Of a stretch of 33,460 bases of DNA, positions 15,531 to 23,360 are shown one piece after another. The notes beneath the pieces are model-generated. The model worked only from the letters and a program-made list of their open reading frames with translations. It ran no database searches and was not told the origin of the DNA. The stretch spans positions 1-33,460 of the forward strand of contig JAAWSV010000028.1 in NCBI GenBank assembly GCA_022801715.1, read 5' to 3'. This DNA comes from Oscillospiraceae bacterium. GTDB taxonomy: Bacteria; Bacillota; Clostridia; Oscillospirales; Oscillospiraceae. Made by a program: the position numbers and the translations under genes. Every line of letters starts with the position of its first letter. Positions within the stretch are counted from its first letter, which is position 1.

Positions 15531-15564
15531 AGCAATTGCTATATCAGGACTCCTGTGTTATAAT
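15525..15564 (+). promoter_or_regulatory. Palindromic operator overlapping the acetyltransferase promoter
   Basis: Positions 15525-15546 form a perfect 22-bp palindrome centred on AATT. Its right half contains the -35 TTGCTA (15536-15541), followed after 17 bases by TATAAT (15559-15564). A dimeric repressor bound here would block the promoter. Confidence 0.7.
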
Positions 15565-15599
15565 CGGCCCGACAAACCGCCATTTGTGAGGGATCAGCG

Positions 15600-16148
15600 A
15601 TGAAATACGACAAAGTGATCATATTAAAAAACGGTATGGAATGCCGCCTGAGAAATGGCACGGAATGCGACGGGCAAGCCGTCCTTGACAACTTCAATTT
15701 AACGCATGGAGAAACCGATTTTTTGCTCACCTATCCAGACGAAAACTGCTTTGATGTCAGGCAGGAAAGCCAATTCCTAAAAGAGAAGTCTGAAAGCGAA
15801 CATGAAATCGAAATCCTCGCCGTAGTCGATCACGCAGTGGTGGGAACCGCCGGGATGGAGGCAGTGGGGAGACCATATAAGATACGGCATCGTGCCGAGT
15901 TGGGTATCAGCGTCGCCAAAGAATTCTGGGGACTGGGAATTGGACAGGCATTGACCGCAGCGTGTATCGAATGCGCAAAGGCCGCGGGATATGTCCAACT
16001 CGAGCTGAATGTGGTTGCCGGCAATGAAAGAGCGTTATCCCTATATAAAAAAGCCGGGTTTGTCGAATACGGCAGAAACCCCAAAGGCTTTCATTCCCGA
16101 TCAGCGGGATTTCAAGAAGTTATTTACATGAGATTGGAATTATCATAA
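15600..16148 (+). CDS. GNAT family N-acetyltransferase
   Basis: This 182-residue GNAT protein transfers an acetyl group from acetyl-CoA to an unknown amine. Motif A is 'ELGISVAKEFWGLGIGQAL' (~residues 100-118), with the pyrophosphate-binding GLGIG. It is followed by 'AGYVQLELNVVAGNERALSLYKKAGFVEYG', the usual motif B with the conserved Asn and Tyr. Overall similarity is to RimL-like or drug-modifying GNATs, but no substrate can be assigned. The gene is clearly lower in GC than its neighbours, suggesting transfer. Its promoter is overlapped by a 22-bp palindrome and it ends in a 14-bp stem. The start ATG at 15600 has GAGGGA about 9 bases upstream. Confidence 0.9.
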   Translation: MKYDKVIILKNGMECRLRNGTECDGQAVLDNFNLTHGETDFLLTYPDENCFDVRQESQFLKEKSESEHEIEILAVVDHAVVGTAGMEAVGRPYKIRHRAELGISVAKEFWGLGIGQALTAACIECAKAAGYVQLELNVVAGNERALSLYKKAGFVEYGRNPKGFHSRSAGFQEVIYMRLELS

Positions 16149-16166
16149 ACAGATCAACGGCCGTTT

Positions 16167-16202
16167 ATCGGACAGTCACCCGCCAACCGGTGACTGTCCG
16201 AT
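16167..16202. terminator. Hairpin after the acetyltransferase gene
   Basis: A 14-bp perfect stem (16167-16180 with 16189-16202) around an 8-base loop. Only TTT follows, so it may be a weak terminator. Its end abuts the -35 of the next promoter. Confidence 0.6.
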
Positions 16203-16231
16203 TTGACAAATCCCCCGCCCTAAGGTAAAAT
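16203..16231 (+). promoter_or_regulatory. Sigma-A promoter of the ZIP transporter gene
   Basis: A consensus -35 TTGACA (16203-16208) and TAAAAT (16226-16231) have a 17-base spacer. The ZIP gene's ATG follows 32 bases later behind GGAGGT. Confidence 0.75.
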
Positions 16232-16263
16232 AAAAAAATTACCCCTATACACTGGAGGTCAAC

Positions 16264-17043
16264 ATGAATACTCCCCTGCTCTTCACCATCCTGCTCACCG
16301 CCCTCACCGGCGTGGGGGGCTTAGGCCTGGGCGGCGGCCTGGCCGTCCTCCTGCGGCACGAGTCCCCCCGGACCGCCAGCCTGCTCCTCAGCTTCACCGC
16401 CGGCCTGATGCTCTGCATCGTCTCCCTGGACATGGTCCCCGAGGCGGTGGGGGCCTCCCCGGCCCTCTGGATGGCGCCGCTGTGCCTGCTGCTGGGCTTC
16501 GCCGTCACGTTCCTGCTCAACTGCTGGATTGATAAGAGCGTCCACCACAGCGACCATAACCACCCCCACGTCTGCGCCTGCGGCCACCACGACCTGCACA
16601 CCGCCGGCATCGTACTGGCGGCGGCGGTGGCCCTGCACAACATGCCCGTGGGCATGGCCATCGGCACCACGGTAGCCGCCGACGGCGTCTCCTACGCCGC
16701 CGCCATAGCTGCGGCCACCATCGCCCTGCACAACATCCCCGAGGGGATGAGCATCGCCATCCCCCTGCTCCACGACGGCTCCAAGGCCGCCTCCGCCGTA
16801 GCCGTAGCCAGCCTCAGCGGCCTGCCCACGGTAATCGGCGCGGTCCTGGGCTACTATATGGGGACGCAGGCCCCCGCCGCGCTGTCCATCGCCCTGAGCT
16901 TGGCCGGCGGCGCCATGCTGTACGTGGTGTTCTTCGAGCTGCTGCCCGAGGCCTACCAGCAGTGGCGCTCCCGCTGGGCCATGCTCTTCTCCGTGGTGGG
17001 CTTCGCCTTAGGCGTGCTGCTGATCTTCAGCCACGCCCACTGA
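16264..17043 (+). CDS. ZIP family metal (zinc/iron) transporter
   Basis: This 259-residue, eight-helix permease is of the ZupT/ZIP type. Metal-binding helices carry 'ALHNMPVGMAIG' (TM4) and 'ALHNIPEGMSIAIPL' (TM5), the family's defining His/Asn/Glu ligands. A His/Cys-rich cytoplasmic loop (HHSDHNHPHVCACGHHDLH, residues ~94-112) lies before TM4 and probably binds metal. It imports divalent cations such as Zn(II), Mn(II) or Fe(II) across the membrane. Start ATG at 16264 has GGAGGT upstream and a consensus promoter (16203-16231). No metalloregulator gene or operator is seen next to it. A small unknown gene starts 11 bases after the stop. Confidence 0.95.
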   Translation: MNTPLLFTILLTALTGVGGLGLGGGLAVLLRHESPRTASLLLSFTAGLMLCIVSLDMVPEAVGASPALWMAPLCLLLGFAVTFLLNCWIDKSVHHSDHNHPHVCACGHHDLHTAGIVLAAAVALHNMPVGMAIGTTVAADGVSYAAAIAAATIALHNIPEGMSIAIPLLHDGSKAASAVAVASLSGLPTVIGAVLGYYMGTQAPAALSIALSLAGGAMLYVVFFELLPEAYQQWRSRWAMLFSVVGFALGVLLIFSHAH

Positions 17044-17054
17044 GAGGACGGGCA

Positions 17055-17294
17055 GTGAAACTGTATTACAGAGGCGTGCTCTGCCAAACCGGCAGCTATC
17101 GCGTCATGGGGGAAAACAAACCGGCCCTGTTCTATATCTCCAGCCCGAACCAAGAAACTATGCTCGACGCCGGATTTACGGAGATCCACTATGGGCTGTG
17201 GCTCAAATTGTTATCCGATGCGGAATACCGGGAAATATTGGACGCCATTGAAGATGAACCGGAATCCTCCGACCTGTTAAAACGGCATTTATAG
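17055..17294 (+). CDS. 79-residue protein of unknown function downstream of the ZIP gene
   Basis: The product starts at the GTG at 17055 with AGAGGA about 7 bases before it, 11 bases after the ZIP stop, so it is likely co-transcribed. The N-terminus 'MKLYYRGVLCQTGSYRVMG' is beta-like and the C-terminal half is acidic and helical (EYREILDAIEDEPESSDLL). I recognise no family. The start word MKL-YRGV recalls small DUF4278-type proteins, but the rest does not support that. Base composition is lower in GC than the ZIP gene, so it may be a later addition. Confidence 0.6.
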   Translation: MKLYYRGVLCQTGSYRVMGENKPALFYISSPNQETMLDAGFTEIHYGLWLKLLSDAEYREILDAIEDEPESSDLLKRHL

Positions 17295-17468
17295 CGGGCA
17301 GCGGCCCTTTCCAGTACAGGGGCGTACACAGCGCAGCCGCCCTGCGGCGTTCCCCTCGCGGACACTGTGCCCCCCTGCAAACGCTCTGTTAAACCGGCCC
17401 AGCCAACGGGGGCGCCGCGCCCCGCGGGAAAACGGCGCGTTTGGGCACCCCCGCCGGAAAACCCCCAC
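17295..17468. other. Short gap without a recognised gene
   Basis: GC-rich spacer with a small GCCGC/GCGGC hairpin (17336-17348) but no T run. I see no gene or RNA in it. Confidence 0.4.
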
Positions 17469-17497
17469 TGGACATTTCCGCCCCGCTCTGCTATACT
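17469..17497 (+). promoter_or_regulatory. Sigma-A promoter of the TSCPD gene
   Basis: TGGACA (17469-17474) and TATACT (17492-17497) have a 17-base spacer, 46 bases before the ATG at 17543. Confidence 0.7.
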
Positions 17498-17542
17498 GTA
17501 GGCGGGGCTATCCCCTATTTTGACAGAAGGAGGGTCAACACT

Positions 17543-17794
17543 ATGACCTATACATACCAGCCCAAGGGTGTCTGCTCCCGGCAGATGACCTTCGACATCG
17601 AGGACGGCGTCATCCGCTCTGTGGACATCGTCGGCGGGTGCAGCGGCAACCTCCAGGGCATCTCCCGCCTGGTGGAGGGCATGAAGGTGGAGGACGCCAT
17701 CGAGAAGATGCGGGGCATCAAGTGCGGCTTCAAGCCCACCTCCTGCCCGGACCAGCTGGCCATCGCCCTCAGCGAGGCGGCCCAGAAGTCCTGA
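17543..17794 (+). CDS. TIGR03905-type TSCPD domain protein
   Basis: This 83-residue protein consists of a single TSCPD domain: 'VDIVGGCSGNLQGISRLVEGM' and 'GIKCGFKPTSCPDQLAIAL', with conserved cysteines in GGCSGN, IKCG and TSCPD. The same module is found at the C-terminus of some ribonucleotide reductases, where it is thought to bind metal or nucleic acid. The stand-alone version is widespread in Clostridia and its role is unknown. The start is chosen at 17543 with AGGAGGG about 9 bases upstream. It is transcribed alone between its promoter and a strong terminator. Confidence 0.9.
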   Translation: MTYTYQPKGVCSRQMTFDIEDGVIRSVDIVGGCSGNLQGISRLVEGMKVEDAIEKMRGIKCGFKPTSCPDQLAIALSEAAQKS

Positions 17795-17836
17795 GGATGC
17801 CCATCGCCTCTCCCCTGCCAACACGCTCTGTCTCAA

Positions 17837-17876
17837 AAAAAAGATTCTGTACAGCCTCCTGTACAGAATCTTTTTT
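17837..17876. terminator. Bidirectional intrinsic terminator
   Basis: An 18-bp perfect stem (17837-17854 with 17859-17876) around a 4-base loop, with A6 and T6 at its ends. It terminates the TSCPD gene and the long minus-strand operon ending at 17894. Confidence 0.9.
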
Positions 17877-17893
17877 ATCGTTTTACTCCGCTT

Positions 17894-19069
17894 CTACCGG
17901 CTCTTAATCGCCTTCTCCATCCGCTCCAGCCCCGCCAGCAGCACCTGCTCCGGGCAGGCCAGGCTCCAGCGCTCAAAGCCGGCGCCGCCCTCCCCGAACT
18001 TATAGCCCTCGGTAAAGAAGCAGCGGGCCTGATAGGCCATAAAGTTCTCCAGCTCCTGCGGGTCCAGCCCCATAAAGCGGAAGTCCAGCCACTGGAGGTA
18101 GGTGGCCTCCATGGGCGTCACTCCCACCTCCGGCAGGCGCTGGGCCATGAAGTCCGCCAGCAGCCGCCGGTTGCCCTCAATGACGGTGATCAGCTCCTCC
18201 AGCCAGGCCTCGCACCGGGTGTAGACAATCTCCGTGGCCGCGTAGGAGAACACGTCCCGGCCGGAGATGCCGTCGTGGGCGTGGTAGCGCCTCCGGCGGT
18301 CCTCGTCGGGAAGAATGACGGTGCCCCCCCGGAGGGCCGCGATGTTGAAGGTCTTGCTCACCGCCGTGCTCACCGCGCAGTTGGCGAGGTACTTCTCCGG
18401 CAGCAGCGCCATGGAGGTGAAGGTGGTCCCCGGCAGAATCAGATCCCAGTGGATCTCATCGGAGACGATAAATACACCGTGCCTCAGGCAGATATCCGCC
18501 ACCTGCGTCAGCTCCTCCACCGTCCAGGCCCGCCCCACCGGGTTGTGGGGGTTGCAGAAGGCCAGGAGCTTCACATCCTCCCGGCGGCAGAAGTCCTCCA
18601 GCCGGTCAAAGTCAATCATATACCGGCGGTCCTCCCCCATCCGCAGGGGGCACTGCAAGAGCTGCCGCTCCGCGTCAACGGGGATGGACAGGAAGGGCGG
18701 ATAGGAGGGCGTCAGGGTGAGGATCTTGTCCCCGGGCTGTGTGTAGGCCAAAATCATCTGGCGCAGGGCCTCCAGCACATTGTCCGCGTCAACCAGCCAG
18801 TCCCGGCGGACCTTCACCCCGTGGCGTCGGTCCATCCAGCCTAAGATGGCGTCATAGTAGCTGTCCCCCGGCAGGATATAGCCGAAAATCGTCTCATCCA
18901 CCACCTGATGGAGGCCCTCCAGCAGCTCCGGCGGCGGCAGAAAGTCCATGTCCGCCACGGAGAAGGGGACCACCCCCTCCGGCACATCGGGGGCCTTCTG
19001 GGTCATGTTGTGGAATTTTTCCGCCCCGGTATTCCATCGGCGGGGCAGTGTGGTAAAGTCGTAGTGCAT
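17894..19069 (-). CDS. PatB/MalY-type PLP aminotransferase / C-S lyase
   Basis: This 391-residue fold-type I PLP enzyme is of the MalY/PatB family, whose members cleave C-S bonds of cystathionine or cysteine conjugates, giving thiol, ammonia and pyruvate. 'AFCNPHNPVGRAW' (Asn173-region), Asp204 in 'SDEIHWDL' and the PLP lysine Lys239 in 'SKTFN' are all present, along with 'FSVADMDF' at residues 36-43. The segment where homologues have a TPGVV phosphate-cup motif reads 'VDADNVLEAL', a notable divergence. It is the last gene of a long operon, starting six bases after the racemase-family gene stop. The neighbours suggest the substrate is an imported amino-acid derivative. Confidence 0.92.
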   Translation of the reverse strand: MHYDFTTLPRRWNTGAEKFHNMTQKAPDVPEGVVPFSVADMDFLPPPELLEGLHQVVDETIFGYILPGDSYYDAILGWMDRRHGVKVRRDWLVDADNVLEALRQMILAYTQPGDKILTLTPSYPPFLSIPVDAERQLLQCPLRMGEDRRYMIDFDRLEDFCRREDVKLLAFCNPHNPVGRAWTVEELTQVADICLRHGVFIVSDEIHWDLILPGTTFTSMALLPEKYLANCAVSTAVSKTFNIAALRGGTVILPDEDRRRRYHAHDGISGRDVFSYAATEIVYTRCEAWLEELITVIEGNRRLLADFMAQRLPEVGVTPMEATYLQWLDFRFMGLDPQELENFMAYQARCFFTEGYKFGEGGAGFERWSLACPEQVLLAGLERMEKAIKSR

Positions 19070-19075
19070 GGGAAA

Positions 19076-19753
19076 TCAGCCTTTCTCTTTACGTTTTTTC
19101 TGCTCTGCGTACTCCGACAGGTCCCTGCACAAAAACAGCGCGCAGGCCAGCCCGTCCACCACAGAGACACATAGACGCTCCTCAATAAAACGGTCCAGCC
19201 CCGGAAAGCCGGTAATGGCGGGGACAATCACCTGTGCCCCGTCCTGCTCCACGGCGGTCTGCGCGCCCCGCAGGAGCCGCAGGTACATGGAGTTCTCCGC
19301 CTCGCCGGCGCCCTCGATCGCCACGCCGGGGCGGCAGGGCACCGCGTCCAGCCCCAGAGCCGCCAGCTGCCTGCGCTTGTGGGGCAGGGACGCCTCCCCG
19401 GTGGTCACCACCGCGAAGGGACGGCCCAGAAGCGCCGCCATGCGGATCGAGGCCTCCCCGATCCCCACCACAGGCCGGTCCGTCAGACGGCGCAGCGCGG
19501 GCACATTGGGATCGCAGTGACAGGCCACCACATAGCCGTCATACTGCCCGGCGGTCTGCTCCACAATCCGCCGCATACCCGGCGCGGCGGCGATTCGATC
19601 CTCATCGGTGTCAATAAAGTCGGGACCGTCTGCGTTGCCCAAGGCGTCCACCTGAAAGTGCCCGGCGGCATACCCCCGGGCGGCAGTCAGAATCCCCTCC
19701 GTGGCCGCGGCGGTACTGTTGGGATTGATCACAAGAATTTTTATCTCTGCCAT
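19076..19753 (-). CDS. Asp/Glu (hydantoin) racemase family protein lacking the second cysteine
   Basis: This is a 225-residue member of the Asp/Glu/hydantoin racemase superfamily. It has the N-terminal 'ILVINPNST' signature and the first catalytic cysteine region 'VVACHCDPN' (Cys78/Cys80). Family racemases use two cysteines as opposed acid/base. The second normally lies in a GC(T/A)G context near position 180, which here reads 'IVPAITGFPGL' with Ile180. With a single cysteine the enzyme may not racemise but could carry out a related reaction, such as isomerisation or decarboxylation. It lies between the enolase-superfamily gene and the PatB-like gene in one operon, and a possible internal promoter is seen at 19810-19781. 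Confidence 0.88.
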   Translation of the reverse strand: MAEIKILVINPNSTAAATEGILTAARGYAAGHFQVDALGNADGPDFIDTDEDRIAAAPGMRRIVEQTAGQYDGYVVACHCDPNVPALRRLTDRPVVGIGEASIRMAALLGRPFAVVTTGEASLPHKRRQLAALGLDAVPCRPGVAIEGAGEAENSMYLRLLRGAQTAVEQDGAQVIVPAITGFPGLDRFIEERLCVSVVDGLACALFLCRDLSEYAEQKKRKEKG

Positions 19754-19780
19754 ACTTCCTCCTGCCGCTCCACTACATAT

Positions 19781-19810
19781 AGTTTACCAGATCAGAGCGG
19801 ACATCGTCAA
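19781..19810 (-). promoter_or_regulatory. Possible internal promoter before the racemase-family gene
   Basis: On the minus strand TTGACG (19810-19805) and TAAACT (19786-19781) are 18 bases apart. They lie in the 102-base gap after the enolase-superfamily gene, the longest gap near the 3' end of this operon. AGGAGGAAG precedes the ATG. Confidence 0.45.
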
Positions 19811-19855
19811 TGTGTTTCACAAGAATCCTGCATGTATACTTTCCGCCTCCGCCCC

Positions 19856-21046
19856 TCAGCAGGGCCGGTCCACTGTCACATGGACATGGGCGGTGCGCTC
19901 CCCCTTCTCCGACAGCTCCTGCCCCAGCCCCGGCAGCTCCGGCACCGCGCAGAACCCGTCCACCGGCTGATAGTCGTACTTCCCCAGGGAGATATTCGCC
20001 TCCGAGCGGTTGGTCACATGGTGCTCATGGATGGCAAAGTTGGGGATGGCCGCCTCCAGGTGCAGCGCGGCGGCGATGATAATGGGACTGCCGCAGCAGT
20101 GGGCCTGAACGGTCACATCAAAGGCGTGGGCCATGTCGCAGATCTTCTTCACCTCCGTGATCCCCCCGGCAATCCCGATATCCGGCTGGGCCACCTGGAG
20201 GGCATTCTTCTGGAAGAAGTTCAGGAAATTCCACCGGCCATACATCCGCTCGCCGCCGGCAATGGGGATGGCGCACTCCCGATGGATCATCTCCGCCGTC
20301 TGAAGGAGCATCGGCGTGTTGGGTTCCTCCATAAAAGCGATGCCATAGGGCGCCGCGATACGGGCCAGCTGCGCCGCGGACACGGCGTCGGTGCGGCCGT
20401 GGTTCTCCAGCAGGATGTCCACATCCGCCCCCACCGCCTCCCGGACCGCGGCGATCCGCGCCTCCACCATCCGCTGGATCCTCAGCGGGATGGGCCCTCT
20501 GAGGAAGCCCAGCCGGTTCCCCGTCTCATCATAGGTGATGAAGTTGATTTTCACCGCGTCAAACCCCTCGCCCACGGCCCGGGCGGCGTGCTCCGCCAGA
20601 TCCTCCCTCCGAAAGCCCCGGTCAAAGACCATCCCCTCGGTGCCCCAGCCGAACTGGAGCTGACTGGCATAGGCCCGGAGCCTGGGGCGGCAGGGACCGC
20701 CCAAGAGCCGGCAGAGGGGCAGACTTAGGGCCTTGCCCTTGATATCCCACAGCGCCGTGTCGATGGCGCTGACGGCGCTGAGCACCGCCACACCGCCCCC
20801 CTGCCCCCAGAAGGAGTCGGAGAACATGTGGTCCCAGAGGGCCTCGTGGGCCATGGGGTCCCGGCCGATGACCATGGGAGCGATCTCCCTGAGCATCCCC
20901 ACGGCCCCCGCCGCCCCGTTGTCAAACCCCAGGGACGCCTCGCCGTAGCCGCTGAGGCCCTCGTCGGTGTTCACCCGGCAGACCACCGGGCGCCAGCCGG
21001 GGCGGCCGCCATCCAGCATAAAGATTTCAACACTCCGTATTTTCAT
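19856..21046 (-). CDS. Mandelate racemase/galactonate dehydratase-like enolase superfamily enzyme
   Basis: This 396-residue enolase-superfamily protein has an N-terminal capping domain (1-125) and a TIM barrel. Barrel residues are Lys166 in 'VKINF', then '[10 protein letters not shown]' with Glu214 and His216. 'FMEEP' (Glu240/241) and 'GGERMYGRW' with Glu266 follow, then '[12 protein letters not shown]' and His316 in 'QAHCCGSPI'. The pattern of acidic residue-x-HGR, GERM, QPD-AGG and late His aligns with D-galactonate dehydratases, which remove water from acid sugars by abstracting the alpha proton. The first metal ligand is Glu where galactonate dehydratase has Asp, and 'HCCGSP' differs from the usual 'HCPLGP'. 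The substrate is therefore unknown. The start codon overlaps the ABC ATPase stop by four bases, so it is coupled to the importer. Confidence 0.9.
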   Translation of the reverse strand: MKIRSVEIFMLDGGRPGWRPVVCRVNTDEGLSGYGEASLGFDNGAAGAVGMLREIAPMVIGRDPMAHEALWDHMFSDSFWGQGGGVAVLSAVSAIDTALWDIKGKALSLPLCRLLGGPCRPRLRAYASQLQFGWGTEGMVFDRGFRREDLAEHAARAVGEGFDAVKINFITYDETGNRLGFLRGPIPLRIQRMVEARIAAVREAVGADVDILLENHGRTDAVSAAQLARIAAPYGIAFMEEPNTPMLLQTAEMIHRECAIPIAGGERMYGRWNFLNFFQKNALQVAQPDIGIAGGITEVKKICDMAHAFDVTVQAHCCGSPIIIAAALHLEAAIPNFAIHEHHVTNRSEANISLGKYDYQPVDGFCAVPELPGLGQELSEKGERTAHVHVTVDRPC

Positions 21047-21804
21047 GCCTGCTGATGCCTCTCCTCATCCTCCCGCAGGATCCGCTTCAGAAACTGCTTG
21101 GTGCGCTCATTCTTGGGGTGGTCAAAGATGTCCTCCGGGGTTCCCTCCTCGGCGATGACGCCCCCGTCCATAAAGATCACGTGGTTGGCCACATCCCGGG
21201 CAAAGGACATCTCGTGCGTGACCACGATCATGGTGATGCCGTCCTCCGCCAGCTCCCGCATCACCTCCAGCACCTCGCCGATCAGCTCCGGGTCCAGCGC
21301 GCTGGTGGGCTCGTCAAAGAGCACCACATCCGGATTCAGCGCAATGGCCCGGGCGATGCCCACCCGCTGCTGCTGCCCGCCGGAGAGCTGGCTGGGATAG
21401 AAGTCGTAGCGCTCCGAGAGGCCCACCCGGTCCAGCATCTTCATCGCCGTCTCCCGGGCCTGCTCCTTGGGCACCTTCCGCCCCACGGTGAGGCCGATCA
21501 TCACATTCTCCAGCGCCGTCTTGTTGTTGAAGAGGCAGTAGTTTTGGAACACAAACCCGCTCTTCTCCCGGATGGCCCGGATCTCCTTCTTCTTCACGGT
21601 CTTAAAGTCCACGCTCATATCGCCGATGGTCATCTGCCCCTCATCGGCCTTCTCCAGAAAGTTGATGCACCGCAGCAGCGTGGTCTTGCCGGAGCCGCTG
21701 GGCCCCAGAATCACCACCACGTCCCCCTTCTGCACCGTCACATCGACGCCCTTCAATATCACATGGTCGCCAAAGGCCTTCTTTACATTCCTGATCTCAA
21801 TCAT
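21043..21804 (-). CDS. Polar amino acid ABC transporter ATP-binding protein (GlnQ-like)
   Basis: This 253-residue ATPase has Walker A '[18 protein letters not shown]' (from residue ~34), the Q-loop '[18 protein letters not shown]', signature '[14 protein letters not shown]', Walker B '[14 protein letters not shown]' and H-loop 'VVTHEM'. 'RCINFLE' and 'PTSALDPE' are typical of the HisP/GlnQ amino-acid importer group. It powers the two permeases encoded just upstream (23-base gap). Its stop codon overlaps the start of the enolase-superfamily gene, tying uptake to catabolism. Confidence 0.96.
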   Translation of the reverse strand: MIEIRNVKKAFGDHVILKGVDVTVQKGDVVVILGPSGSGKTTLLRCINFLEKADEGQMTIGDMSVDFKTVKKKEIRAIREKSGFVFQNYCLFNNKTALENVMIGLTVGRKVPKEQARETAMKMLDRVGLSERYDFYPSQLSGGQQQRVGIARAIALNPDVVLFDEPTSALDPELIGEVLEVMRELAEDGITMIVVTHEMSFARDVANHVIFMDGGVIAEEGTPEDIFDHPKNERTKQFLKRILREDEERHQQA

Positions 21805-21827
21805 AGCCTGACTCCTCCCGATCCCTC

Positions 21828-22529
21828 TCAGCGGGCATTATAGACGCCCAGACGCCGCTCCAGGTGCTCGAAGAGCTTCTGCATCACAAAGCAGATGACC
21901 ACGTACACCAGGAACACGTCCACATAGGCCTCCAGATAGTTGTAGTTGATGCCGGCGGCGGACTTGGCCACGCCCATAATATCCGCCACGCCCATATAGA
22001 ACACCAGCGCCGTGCCCTTAAAGAGGTTGATGATGTTGTTGCCCAAATTGGGAATAGCGCTGACCAGCGCCTGGGGAATGATGATGTGCACATAGGCCTC
22101 GACGGTGCTCAGTCCCACGGAGTGGGCGGCCTCCAGCTGGTTGGCGTGGACTGCCGCCAGCGCCGAGCGGAAGATCTCCGACATGATGGCCACCGTGAAC
22201 AGGCAGCAGATAAACACCGCGTAGGCGATGCGGTTGATGTTGTAGAAGTCGATGCCCCAGCCGTAGAGCTTCCCCAGCTTGGTCAGCACATCGGGCATGG
22301 CGCTGTAGAGGATGAAGATCAAAATCACCAGCGGCACCCCCCGGAAGAAGGAGATCAGCACCGTGGAGACCTGGGTAATCCCCTTCACCCGCTTAAAGCG
22401 CAAAAGCCCCAGCAGGAAGGCCAGCGGCATGGAGATCAGCACCGTGGCCGCCACGATCAGCGCCGACACCGGCAGTCCCTTGGTGATGATCTGCCCCATG
22501 GCCTCCAGGGCAAATTTGCCGTCAAACAT
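21828..22529 (-). CDS. Amino acid ABC transporter permease (second subunit)
   Basis: A 233-residue His/Glu/Gln-type permease with about five membrane helices. The conserved cytoplasmic EAA-type loop reads '[39 protein letters not shown]', which contacts the ATPase. The N-terminal helix pair includes '[15 protein letters not shown]', the usual R-G-(T/V)-P-L motif. The start is taken at the ATG at 22529 ([13 protein letters not shown]) with GGAGG about 8 bases upstream; the longer frame from 22556 adds nine Arg/Gly-rich residues. It overlaps the end of the preceding permease gene by eight bases, so the two are co-translated and form a heterodimeric channel. Confidence 0.94.
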   Translation of the reverse strand: MFDGKFALEAMGQIITKGLPVSALIVAATVLISMPLAFLLGLLRFKRVKGITQVSTVLISFFRGVPLVILIFILYSAMPDVLTKLGKLYGWGIDFYNINRIAYAVFICCLFTVAIMSEIFRSALAAVHANQLEAAHSVGLSTVEAYVHIIIPQALVSAIPNLGNNIINLFKGTALVFYMGVADIMGVAKSAAGINYNYLEAYVDVFLVYVVICFVMQKLFEHLERRLGVYNAR

Positions 22530-23256
22530 TCCGCTGCCTCCTCTCCCTCTTCTCAAAGGCCCGCAGGCCCTGCCGGCGTCCCAGGGCGTGCTCCCCCAGG
22601 CTGATCCCCTTGGCCAGCAGCATGGACATGGCCCAGTAGATCAGCGCCAGGGCCAGATAGACCTCCAGCATATGTACGTTGTAGGTGCGGGTGTTGTAGT
22701 TCTGGGCATTGCCCACCAGATCAATGACGCCGATGGAGAAGCCCACAGAGGTCTCCAGGAGATTGCTGACAATCAGGTTGCCCAGGTTGGGCAGGGCGAT
22801 GTACAGCGCCTGCGGCATGACGATGTGGAAAAACCCCTGCGCGGTACTGAGCCCGCAGCTGTGGGCCGCCTCCATCTGCCCCTTGGAGATGGCCAAATAG
22901 GCCGAGCGCATGGCCTCGGACATACGGGCGGAGCCGAACATGGACAGGGTGAGCACCATATAGATGGCCTTGTTCACCCCGGTGATGTCGATCCCCAGCG
23001 CCACCCGAAAGATCTTGGGGATGCCGAAGTACATGATGAACAGCAGCACAATAAAGGGCGTCCCCTGGATGATCTGCACGTAGAAGCCCACCAGCCCCCG
23101 GACGACCCGATTCCTGCGCAGCTTGCACCAAGCGAAGAACAGGCCGAAGGACAGCGAGAAGATCAGCGAACAGCCCAGCACGCCCACCGTGAAGGGCAGG
23201 AAGGGCAGCAGCACGGGGAAGCTCTCGAAAAACGCCTTGAGCGAAAAAATCTGCAT
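22522..23256 (-). CDS. Amino acid ABC transporter permease (first subunit)
   Basis: A 244-residue permease of the HisMQ family. 'IIQGTPFIVLLFIMYFG' (helix 2, Q-G-T-P) and the EAA loop 'ISKGQMEAAHSCGLSTAQGFFHIVMPQALYIALPNLGN' are typical. It pairs with the permease gene overlapping its 3' end. The gene follows the binding-protein gene after 104 bases that include a hairpin with flanking A and T runs (23305-23337), which should lower permease expression relative to the binding protein. The C-terminus is unusually basic (RRQGLRAFEKRERRQ). Confidence 0.94.
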   Translation of the reverse strand: MQIFSLKAFFESFPVLLPFLPFTVGVLGCSLIFSLSFGLFFAWCKLRRNRVVRGLVGFYVQIIQGTPFIVLLFIMYFGIPKIFRVALGIDITGVNKAIYMVLTLSMFGSARMSEAMRSAYLAISKGQMEAAHSCGLSTAQGFFHIVMPQALYIALPNLGNLIVSNLLETSVGFSIGVIDLVGNAQNYNTRTYNVHMLEVYLALALIYWAMSMLLAKGISLGEHALGRRQGLRAFEKRERRQRNV

Positions 23257-23304
23257 AAACTCTCTACCTTTCTGCAGGTATCCTGTTTCTATCGGTCCTC
23301 AGGT

Positions 23305-23337
23305 ATCAAAAAAAGTGGCAGAGCCACTTTTTTTGAT
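23305..23337 (-). terminator. Intercistronic terminator-like hairpin
   Basis: A 15-bp perfect stem (23305-23319 with 23323-23337) with a 3-base loop. The stem includes seven A-T pairs, so it reads as a T-run terminator on either strand. It is placed between the binding-protein gene and the permeases, as expected for partial termination that gives excess binding protein. Confidence 0.8.
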
Positions 23338-23360
23338 CACACTGTACCGCAGCAATACGC

